From a virus, in IMG/VR virus record IMGVR_UViG_3300028840_001115, positions 1-33,557 of that record: DNA of 33,557 nt, one strand, 5' to 3'. The notes beneath the pieces were generated by a model that did no database searches, was not told where the DNA came from, and saw only the letters and a list, made by a program, of their open reading frames with translations. Position numbers and translations under genes: made by a program. Positions 27,741-33,557 of the stretch are shown in pieces. Position 1 is the first letter of the stretch. Every line of letters starts with the position of its first letter.

Positions 27741-29550
27741 CCGTCAATTCCCCTATCGCCCACTCTGCCACCCGCTCCCAGTTCACGGCCCCGTCCCGCG
27801 CGTTCTGCGCAATCTCCCGTGCGATGGCCTCGACAGTACCCGCCGGCGGTATCTCCTCCTCCACCCCCTCCGGCCCCTCCAACGCCGCCGGTTCCTCCTC
27901 CGGCACCTCGGGCACCGGCTCCGGCATCTCCTCCTCCGGCGGCTCGAACGCTTCGTCGCTCGCCAGTTCGCTTGAGCGCGTGACGCCCAGCGCTTGCAAG
28001 ACGATGCGCCACAGTTCTGCCGCGATCTTGCGCCCGGCCTCTTGCGGTATCGTGCCATCAGCCTCCAGCGGCGTTAGCATCTGCCCCACCAGCGGCCCCA
28101 GCGTCTTGGCCACGGCGGGGAAGTCGGCCAGGGACAGGGAATCGACGGATACGTCGACGGTGTATTCGGGGAACGACTGACCGCCGAACTTCTCCCGCAT
28201 CCCAAGCACGATGCGCACCATACGCTTGAACTGCGCCGACCAGAACGTCTGGTACTGGCTGAACAGCATACTTTGCGTCTTGTCCATCTCCAGCGCGGTC
28301 GCGTACCGTTGCAGGTCCAGCCCCGCGCTGGCCGGGAACAGGCCCGCGCCCAGCAGACTGTACCAGGCGAATAGGCCGTTGTTCGTGCGGGCGTCGCCGG
28401 CCCCGGTCGTCATCGGCAAATCCTCCACGTCCATCGCCTGGTTCATGACCTCGCTCCCGCCCGGCGCGTTCGGCGGGTTCGTGTCGTAGGCACTGTTCGA
28501 CTGCGTCAGCTTGGAGGCGATGACGGCCTGGACGGCAGAGACGGCGCGCGAGCCACCCTTCACCTTGTAGCGCCTGACGAACTGCGCCTTGGACTCGACT
28601 ACGGCCAACGTCGACTCCATGAACCGTTTGTGCGCCTTCATCCAGCTCGAATCGGTCGCCAGCAGCGGCCAACCCCACAGGCTACCACGCTCCTTGTGGT
28701 TGCGGTGGAGGTGCTGGACACACACGCTCGTGCCAACTTCGTCGCCGCCGCCCAGCGTCCGGTCGCCGTCGCCCACGCGCCGCCCCGTATCGGCGCGGTA
28801 TGCGTTCTTGGGCAGCACCGTCTCGGCTAGTGTCTTGCCCGTGCCCTGGTACTCCTCGTCTAGCTCGCCGGAGAAGAACGCCTGCCAGTCGGGGTAGTAC
28901 CAGGTCTGCGATAGCGCCTGGCCCGTGGCGTCGCTCGTGTTGTCGGTCCACACCCGCTTGTAGAACAGCGGGCGCTTCGAGTTGCCGGGGTGGGTGACGA
29001 TCTCCGTGATCTCCTCCGGGTCGATCTCGGTCACGGTCGTCTCGCCCTCCACGGTGTCGGCATAGTAGGCGAGGAACTGGTTGCCGTCCACGAGCAGCCA
29101 GTCGGACAGGTCGTGGATGCAATCGTCGGCCAACACGGCCTGGTTGCGGTCGCCGGTCCAGAACTCCTGGAAGAACTCGTCGGCCTTCTCGTTGGACAGC
29201 GTGATCTCGACGTTCTCGCCCAGGCCCCAGGAGGTCCACAGCCAGATGGCCCACTGCGCCATCGGGCTATACTTCCACAGCCGGCGGCTCTCCTGGACGG
29301 CGCGCTGGCGCTCGGCGGTGCCGGTGAACCCGTAGCCGCCGATGACGTCCCACCCCAATTGCGTGAGGTAGTCCTGGATGAGCCACGGGTCGACCTCCTG
29401 AAGCTCGGCCAGCACCGTTTGCGGCGGTCGCACCCACGGGCCATCCATATAGGCATTCGCCAGCAGCCGGAACGCCTTCTCCAGCCGCTCTTGCTCGTCT
29501 ATGCTGACGACGCCCTCGACGCCAGCCCACTGCTCTGCTACGGTCGCCAT
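27733..29550 (-). CDS. Portal protein, 605 aa
   Basis: The portal forms the dodecameric ring through which DNA enters and leaves the head. The assignment rests on the order terL - portal - MuF-like protein, on a length (605 aa) in the portal range, and on a portal-like pattern: an N-terminal segment with RLLANAYMDGPWVRPP, a central region mixing WLWTSWGLGENVEITLS with VDGNQFLAYYADT and IDPEEITEI, and an acidic Pro/Glu-rich C terminus (PPEEEMPEPVPEVPEEEPAAL). The start is ATG 29550, overlapping the upstream stop as TAATG; an in-frame extension to 29631 has no ribosome binding site reason. The C terminus overlaps the next gene by 8 nt. Confidence 0.87.
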   Translation of the reverse strand: MATVAEQWAGVEGVVSIDEQERLEKAFRLLANAYMDGPWVRPPQTVLAELQEVDPWLIQDYLTQLGWDVIGGYGFTGTAERQRAVQESRRLWKYSPMAQWAIWLWTSWGLGENVEITLSNEKADEFFQEFWTGDRNQAVLADDCIHDLSDWLLVDGNQFLAYYADTVEGETTVTEIDPEEITEIVTHPGNSKRPLFYKRVWTDNTSDATGQALSQTWYYPDWQAFFSGELDEEYQGTGKTLAETVLPKNAYRADTGRRVGDGDRTLGGGDEVGTSVCVQHLHRNHKERGSLWGWPLLATDSSWMKAHKRFMESTLAVVESKAQFVRRYKVKGGSRAVSAVQAVIASKLTQSNSAYDTNPPNAPGGSEVMNQAMDVEDLPMTTGAGDARTNNGLFAWYSLLGAGLFPASAGLDLQRYATALEMDKTQSMLFSQYQTFWSAQFKRMVRIVLGMREKFGGQSFPEYTVDVSVDSLSLADFPAVAKTLGPLVGQMLTPLEADGTIPQEAGRKIAAELWRIVLQALGVTRSSELASDEAFEPPEEEMPEPVPEVPEEEPAALEGPEGVEEEIPPAGTVEAIAREIAQNARDGAVNWERVAEWAIGELTDA

Positions 29551-29768
29551 TATCGCGCCTGCTCCCTCGCCCCCCGGTTCTTCGCCTTCTGCACGTCCTC
29601 CAGCGTCAACCCCCGCACGAACCGCGCCCACTGCCCCGCGTCGACGCCGGCTACCACGAGCCCGTACCAGCGGCGGAACACCAGCCGCCCGTGACGGTCG
29701 ACGTGAGCGCGGTCGGCCTCGACGAACCAGGTGCGGTCGTCGTTACTGGTTACTGCGTAAGACTGCAT
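29550..29768 (-). CDS. Hypothetical protein, 72 aa
   Basis: No known domain is visible. The sequence has a compact beta-like N terminus (YAVTSNDDRTWFVEADRAHVD) and a charged helical C terminus (LEDVQKAKNRGAREQAR). GGGCAGGTAGCG precedes the ATG. Its TAA stop overlaps the portal ATG (TAATG), so it is probably co-translated with the portal. Small proteins at this site often assist head assembly, but nothing in the sequence proves it. Confidence 0.65.
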   Translation of the reverse strand: MQSYAVTSNDDRTWFVEADRAHVDRHGRLVFRRWYGLVVAGVDAGQWARFVRGLTLEDVQKAKNRGAREQAR

Positions 29769-30117
29769 CGCTACCTGCCCTTTCCATCAGTTCCTCGGCA
29801 AAGCGAGGGTGAATGTGTTGTGCAAGCAATAGCATCCGCGCTTCCTGTTCGCCGATCTCGCCCGGTATGCTGAGGCTCGCGTCACAGTCACGCCCGCTCC
29901 AGGCAAACACGTTGCCGCTCCTGGTGAATGGAGTACGCACATACCCCGAAATGCGGTAGCGCAACGTGCCCCGCTTCCGCATCACGCAGTAGTCGTACTT
30001 GGTGCGTGTCGCCAGCCAGTACGAGAACCGGCGCAGCCACAACAGCGGATAGGCCAGTACCCGCAGAATGAAGCCCAGGGCTTTGTCAGTTATGGCGTAG
30101 AAAGACACTTGACCCAT
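29743..30117 (-). CDS. Hypothetical protein with an N-terminal hydrophobic segment, 124 aa
   Basis: The function is unknown. Residues about 13-30 (LGFILRVLAYPLLWLRR) form a hydrophobic stretch flanked by arginines, compatible with one membrane anchor or an amphipathic helix. The remainder is soluble and rich in Arg and aromatic residues. The gene overlaps both neighbours (28 nt upstream, 26 nt downstream). AAGG abuts the ATG directly, closer than ideal, so translational coupling probably matters. Confidence 0.65.
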   Translation of the reverse strand: MGQVSFYAITDKALGFILRVLAYPLLWLRRFSYWLATRTKYDYCVMRKRGTLRYRISGYVRTPFTRSGNVFAWSGRDCDASLSIPGEIGEQEARMLLLAQHIHPRFAEELMERAGSDAVLRSNQ

Positions 30118-30389
30118 CCTTGAGACGTTCGGCTCATCATCCCTTGCTCGCTGAAAAGCGGCGTAATATCATCGGGCCAGTCGTCACAGTCGGCCAATTC
30201 GTGGAATGAGCATAACTCACCCGGCGTAGTGGCATAGACCGTGAAGTGATTCCACGACTCTCCCCGCTTGCTTCCGTAGAAGACTAGCCCCGCTGCACAC
30301 CAGTTGTAATCATCACATTCAACACAAACCGGCGCGTGCTTGAGGAGATGCACCACGAATCGCCGTTTCTTCTGCTCTATCTCACTCAT
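30090..30389 (-). CDS. Hypothetical protein, 99 aa
   Basis: I do not recognise a domain. The start is ATG 30389 because it sits behind GAGGAGGGCAACG, the ribosome binding site style repeated across this genome. The sequence contains a CVECDDYNWC cysteine cluster (about residues 26-35), which could bind a metal, and an acidic segment ELADCDDWPDD. It lies immediately downstream of terL and overlaps the next gene by 28 nt, so it belongs to the packaging/portal transcript. Confidence 0.7.
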   Translation of the reverse strand: MSEIEQKKRRFVVHLLKHAPVCVECDDYNWCAAGLVFYGSKRGESWNHFTVYATTPGELCSFHELADCDDWPDDITPLFSEQGMMSRTSQGWVKCLSTP

Positions 30390-30406
30390 CGTTGCCCTCC
30401 TCTTGT

Positions 30407-31762
30407 CTACCATCCCGGCCCTATCGGCCTAGTCGTGTCGATTACCGCCACCCGCTCGCCCGGTTCGCAGAGCCAGGCACAGGCGTAGCGGAGCGCATCG
30501 ACCATGTGAAACGCTTCCTTGTTTTCGATTCCCTCAGTCGGTTGTCCATCCTTCACCTTGCGCCGGTAGCTCCCGATGTCACTCAACAGGTTCGGGCAAT
30601 TGTCGTGCACGACCAGGTTAAAATTCTTGAGCAACTGGTACACCCGGTCGATCCCGGCCCACACGTCCCCGATGGGCGGCTCCAGCAGCGGTATACCCGC
30701 GCCGGCCCAGTCTGCCCGCGCCTGGCGCTCGCTGGGACCGCCGCCCACCCACGCAAATACCGTCTCGCCCTGACTCAGTTTCAGGATGTTGGCGACGTGT
30801 CCCGGCGTCGTCATCCCGAACGGCTCGTAATACTCGCGGTAGGCGTTGAGCACGCCGCTCTGTGCGTCCCACGCCAGCCACACGGCTGCGATGTATGCGC
30901 CGAACGGGTCGACGCCCACGATGCGCGGCCACAGCGGCGGCGGATCGAAGTGCTTGACGACGTGCTTCTCCTCGTCGAACACGTCGTAGATCGCGCCCTC
31001 TGGCACGGCCCAGATCCCGTGGCGCAACCGCAGCTTGCGCGCGCCCGTGAGTGAGTCCAGCTTGGAAAGGTAGCGCCGGCCCCCTGCCGTCCAGTCGCCG
31101 GCCTCCGCATCCCACAGCGTCGGGTTGTCGGTGAAGTCGCTGTCCAGGTACGCGGTCGGGCCGTCGTCGCAGCGGCGCTTGAGCCAGTGTAATGGGCTGG
31201 CCGGGTTGCAGTCCGCAATAATCTGCTGGAAGGGCAGCACGTTGTTGCGCAGCCGGGTCGTCAGCACCTCCCAGTCGTACAGGTTCAACTCCTCCGCCTG
31301 CTGGACGTAGATGATGTCGTATTCGCTCGACAGCACCTTGCCCGGCTTGTCCAGCCCGCCGGTGACGATCTCGCTGCCGTTGTCGTACGTGTACGCCCGC
31401 CGCCACGGTCGCTGGGGCCCTCCCATTATCAGCGGGTGGTCCAGCCCCAACACGTCCCGCTCGAACGTGACCAGCCCGGTGTCGCTGAGACTGGCGCGGG
31501 TCTTGCGTGCGATGAGGTGGCGGGAACCGGGATAGGTGAGCGCGCAATAGTTCAGCTTCTCCAGGCAAGCCCGCGACTTGCCCGTGCCCGCCGGCCCAGA
31601 TATGAGCAATTCTGGTAAAGTCCAATAAATCAGCTTGGCCGCCGAGCCACGCGGCGCATACTTGCGCCAGGGGTTAATCGTCCCCTTCGTTATCAGCGTG
31701 TCCAGCAGCCTCTTCTGGTAGCTGTTCGAGCATTGCAGCGAGTGCTGCCAGTCGCTCTGCAT
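30407..31762 (-). CDS. terL: Terminase large subunit, up to 451 aa
   Basis: This is the packaging motor ATPase and nuclease. Walker A is SGPAGTGKS (about residues 55-63). The Walker B region reads YDIIYVQQAEEL (about 138-149), in the YVQxA style of this phage terminase group. A motif III-like segment IIADCNPASP follows, and the C-terminal RNase H-like nuclease begins at VGVDPFGAYIAAVWLAW. The length suits the family. The start is uncertain: ATG 31762 overlaps terS by 89 nt and has no clear Shine-Dalgarno, whereas homologues I recall begin only about 25-30 residues before Walker A, so translation may begin nearer 31675-31700 at a non-standard codon. Packaging function is well supported. Confidence 0.93.
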   Translation of the reverse strand: MQSDWQHSLQCSNSYQKRLLDTLITKGTINPWRKYAPRGSAAKLIYWTLPELLISGPAGTGKSRACLEKLNYCALTYPGSRHLIARKTRASLSDTGLVTFERDVLGLDHPLIMGGPQRPWRRAYTYDNGSEIVTGGLDKPGKVLSSEYDIIYVQQAEELNLYDWEVLTTRLRNNVLPFQQIIADCNPASPLHWLKRRCDDGPTAYLDSDFTDNPTLWDAEAGDWTAGGRRYLSKLDSLTGARKLRLRHGIWAVPEGAIYDVFDEEKHVVKHFDPPPLWPRIVGVDPFGAYIAAVWLAWDAQSGVLNAYREYYEPFGMTTPGHVANILKLSQGETVFAWVGGGPSERQARADWAGAGIPLLEPPIGDVWAGIDRVYQLLKNFNLVVHDNCPNLLSDIGSYRRKVKDGQPTEGIENKEAFHMVDALRYACAWLCEPGERVAVIDTTRPIGPGW

Positions 31763-32270
31763 CGGTCAAGCCGACCTCTTTCGTTTGGATAGGCCCGCCG
31801 TCCTTGCCGGTGTGCTCCAGCTTCTGCGGCGCGTCTATGCCCAATATCTTGCACCGCTTGTCGATGCACCACTGCACGCCCTGAAGGAAGCGCGGGTCGC
31901 CGGCCTGTCCCTTGCTCGTCTTGACGACCTTGTCAACCGGAGGCAGTTTCTTGCTACCATCCTCACCCCTACGGCTTCCTTCCTGCCGTATCGTCTCGGC
32001 ATCCTCGCATGAGCGCCGCCACGCCTGCCAGTATTCGCGCTCCAACCGGTCCACCTTGGCGAGTTCCCGCGCCTTGGCCTCGTTGAAGTCGATCAGCGCC
32101 GACTCCAGCCAATCCGCTTGCAATGCCTTCAGGTCACGGGATACGGTAGGCGCAGATACGCCAATTGTGTCGGCGATGTCGGCCTGTAGCCATCCTTGCA
32201 AGTACAGGTCAGAGATACGCCGCCGGTCCCGTGCTATCTGTGCCTTGCTTCTGTGCTTACCCGTGCCCAT
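31674..32270 (-). CDS. terS: Putative terminase small subunit, about 198 aa
   Basis: The protein directly precedes the large terminase and overlaps it. Its N terminus contains a clear helix-turn-helix (residues about 15-50: ISDLYLQGWLQADIADTIGVSAPTVSRDLKAL) suited to recognising packaging DNA. A charged, probably helical middle (ARELAKVDRLEREYWQAW) may support oligomerisation, and the C terminus is acidic (NEGDD). The start is ATG 32270 (MGTGKHRS); a GTG at 32282 is the alternative, and neither has a strong ribosome binding site. Known small terminases bind the pac or cos site and feed DNA to TerL. The assignment rests on position and the HTH. A transcriptional regulator is the alternative. 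Confidence 0.75.
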   Translation of the reverse strand: MGTGKHRSKAQIARDRRRISDLYLQGWLQADIADTIGVSAPTVSRDLKALQADWLESALIDFNEAKARELAKVDRLEREYWQAWRRSCEDAETIRQEGSRRGEDGSKKLPPVDKVVKTSKGQAGDPRFLQGVQWCIDKRCKILGIDAPQKLEHTGKDGGPIQTKEVGLTDAERLAALAAMLEQLPEEAAGHADNEGDD

Positions 32271-32294
32271 AATTTCACCCAAGCGTGCAGGCTG

Positions 32295-33188
32295 TTACCC
32301 GTCCCCGGTCTGTGGCGGTTGCGGTTGCTGCTCGGCCAGTCGCGGCTCCAAGCCAGCACCGCCCAGTCTCTCAAGTGTCACCGCCACATACTTTGGCTCA
32401 ATTTCCATTCCGTAGCCTATGCGCTTGGTTTCCTCACAGGCAACAAGGGTCGTGCCAGAACCAAGGAATGGATCATACACCACCCATCCACGCTTGCTGC
32501 TATTTTCTATCATCTGTGCCACCAATTCTGGCGGCTTCATTGTTGGATGTTCTTCGCTTACTTTAGGGCGCGATACTTCAAAGATGGAGTCATGCTTCCT
32601 GCTATCCACAAAATAATGTGCCGCGTCGTGTTTCCACCCGTAGAGGATATTTTCGTGTCGGAAGTGATAATCACCACGCCCCAAAACAAGTTGGTCTTTT
32701 ACCCACACCAAACCCCAATGGAAGGTGAAGCCGCTCCCTGCAAATGATGCAATCAGTGTAGGGAGCGGCTTCCCCGCCGGGGACGCTGCGTAGAGTGCCG
32801 TCCCAGGCTCAGACACAGTTGCTGCCCTTGTAAATGCTGTTCGTATTAGCCTCTCCAATTCATCGGGAGACAAGTTGTCGTTCTTGATACCACGAACCCG
32901 ATAGCCCATCGGGTTCGTGGTATCAAGTTTATCCCCATAATTAACGCCATAGGGCGGATCTGTCCAGACTAAGCCAGCCTTCTCTTTATCGAACAACCGC
33001 CCCACATCTCCCTCGTCCGTGCTATCCCCGCACATCACCCGGTGGCACTTCCCCGCCACTGACTTGCTCGGCACTTCCCACACCTGCCCCCGTTTCACCT
33101 GCCACTTCTCTTGCAACTCCGCCGCCCGGTCCGTCTGCGCGCCAGGGTCAACGGGCAGTTCGTCGTCGCCCAGATCGAACCCCGCCAT
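32295..33188 (-). CDS. DNA methyltransferase (N6-adenine/N4-cytosine type), about 297 aa
   Basis: This is a SAM-dependent amino-methyltransferase acting on exocyclic amino groups of DNA bases. Motif IV DPPY is at residues 77-80 (WTDPPYGVNYG), and the SAM-binding motif I is near the C terminus (YDPFLGSGTT, about 238-247). The order IV then I is that of the beta group, with the target-recognition region between. The start chosen is the ATG at 33188, with GGAG about 8 nt upstream; a GTG at 33263 would add 25 Ala/Gly-rich residues. The N terminus (GFDLGDDELPVD) resembles the linker of phage ParB-methyltransferase fusions, but no ParB domain is present. No restriction gene is adjacent, so it probably protects or marks the phage genome. 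A perfect 20-bp palindrome encodes about residues 88-102. Confidence 0.88.
   Translation of the reverse strand: MAGFDLGDDELPVDPGAQTDRAAELQEKWQVKRGQVWEVPSKSVAGKCHRVMCGDSTDEGDVGRLFDKEKAGLVWTDPPYGVNYGDKLDTTNPMGYRVRGIKNDNLSPDELERLIRTAFTRAATVSEPGTALYAASPAGKPLPTLIASFAGSGFTFHWGLVWVKDQLVLGRGDYHFRHENILYGWKHDAAHYFVDSRKHDSIFEVSRPKVSEEHPTMKPPELVAQMIENSSKRGWVVYDPFLGSGTTLVACEETKRIGYGMEIEPKYVAVTLERLGGAGLEPRLAEQQPQPPQTGDG
32883..32927. repeat. Perfect 20-bp inverted repeat with 5-nt spacer inside the methyltransferase gene
   Basis: The left arm 32883-32902 and right arm 32908-32927 are exact reverse complements, beginning CTTGATACCA and ending TGGTATCAAG, separated by AGCCC. The structure would form a very stable hairpin in DNA or mRNA. 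It is fully coding (LDTTNPMGYRVRGIK) and lies between motif IV and the target-recognition region. It has no downstream T-run and so is not a terminator. Confidence 0.95.
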
Positions 33189-33293
33189 GCCCTCCGCTCC
33201 CACACCACCCGCGTCATCTCCCCCAGCCGCCGCCACGTCCACAGCACCGGGCGCTCTCGGCACGGCTCCGGCACCCGTGCGGCGAAACGGAAC

Positions 33294-33551
33294 CTAGCCG
33301 TAAGGCTCTTGAGCGATTCTGTCCCACGCTTCATCCCACACATCGAGAACCCTGTCCGCCTCCTGTCTATCTGCCTCTTTTTCCTCCTCGGACAGCGCAC
33401 TGTATGGCGTCGCTATTTGCCGTCTCCAACGTCGAACAGCCCAACGCGGAATTATCGCAAAGCCGCCGATGAAAAAGCACTTGCCGAAAAGGTGCTCCAT
33501 CCATCCTGACCACTGTTGATGTGCTAACTCTGCCAGCTTTTCACGCATCAT
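33294..33551 (-). CDS. Small conserved phage protein, 85 aa
   Basis: I recognise the pattern of a small phage protein that usually begins MREKLAELEHEQW and ends with an ETPYxELSEKEKxxDR-type segment; here these read as REKLAELAHQQW and ATPYSALSEEEKEADRQEAD. A hydrophobic insert (HLFGKCFFIGGFAII, about residues 20-34) lies between the two and is not what I expect in that family. The function is unknown. Two ATGs in tandem make the start 33551 or 33548, both at the window edge, so the ribosome binding site cannot be judged fully. Its TAG stop is in the same frame as the downstream methyltransferase gene. Confidence 0.75.
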   Translation of the reverse strand: MMREKLAELAHQQWSGWMEHLFGKCFFIGGFAIIPRWAVRRWRRQIATPYSALSEEEKEADRQEADRVLDVWDEAWDRIAQEPYG

Positions 33552-33557
33552 TCACCA

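Noticed and set aside
33294-33296. Amber (TAG) stop recoding between the 85-aa gene and the methyltransferase
   Set aside because: TAG is used as an ordinary stop by other genes here (for example the protease and the 428-aa GT), and no suppressor tRNA is visible.
1-33557. tRNA genes, integrase, attachment sites
   Set aside because: I looked for cloverleaf-like segments and recombinase motifs and saw none that I could support.

Overview
This window is a contiguous, single-strand piece of a tailed double-stranded DNA bacteriophage (Caudoviricetes), either a free phage or a prophage fragment. Every gene I can support is on the minus strand, so the region reads from position 33557 down to 1. The hallmark set is nearly complete for packaging and head assembly: terminase small and large subunits, portal, a MuF-like head morphogenesis protein, a protease/scaffold, a decoration-like protein, a Mu gpT-like major capsid protein, a head-tail adaptor, a tail-completion-like protein and a tail protein. 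I see no integrase, repressor, lysis gene, tRNA or attachment site. The host cannot be named. The sequence is GC-rich, and GTG starts and strong GGAGG ribosome binding sites are common. One protein carries a Tat-type twin-arginine signal, so the host is bacterial.

Layout in reading order. (1) 33.5-27.1 kb: a small conserved phage protein, a DNA methyltransferase, TerS, TerL, three small unknowns, the portal and the MuF-like protein. (2) 27.1-14.0 kb: a 13-kb cargo block that interrupts the usual portal/MuF - protease - capsid order. It encodes six glycosyltransferases (three GT-B/GT4-like, three GT2), three SAM methyltransferases including an FkbM type, one sulfotransferase, and about 18 small proteins (zinc ribbons, tiny membrane proteins, a Tat-signal protein, a helix-hairpin-helix protein). 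They are chained by ATGA/TGATG/GTGA overlaps and so read as one translationally coupled operon. (3) 13.9-10.1 kb: two mucin-like proteins made largely of Ser/Thr repeats (766 and 158 aa) flank an Ig-like protein and a conserved virion-type protein. An intrinsic-terminator hairpin precedes the large mucin-like gene. A sigma70-like promoter followed by two related terminator hairpins lies behind it. (4) 10.1-5.0 kb: protease/scaffold, a decayed copy of the decoration gene, the decoration gene, major capsid protein and a coiled-coil protein. (5) 5.0-0 kb: two tandem beta-helix proteins, a 27-aa peptide, adaptor, tail-completion and tail genes, the last with an Asp-box beta-propeller.

The most interesting reading is that regions 2 and 3 form one system: the phage makes its own Ser/Thr-rich scaffold proteins and carries enzymes that could glycosylate, methylate and sulfate them, giving a virion coat resembling a sulfated mucin. 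The gene families are seen in the sequence; that they act on these proteins is inference. Other notable features are a chimeric ORF that preserves the breakpoint of a tandem duplication (26.5 kb), a decayed duplicate of the decoration gene (7.3-7.5 kb), a 20-bp perfect palindrome inside the methyltransferase gene (32.9 kb), and nested in-frame starts in the protease/scaffold gene.
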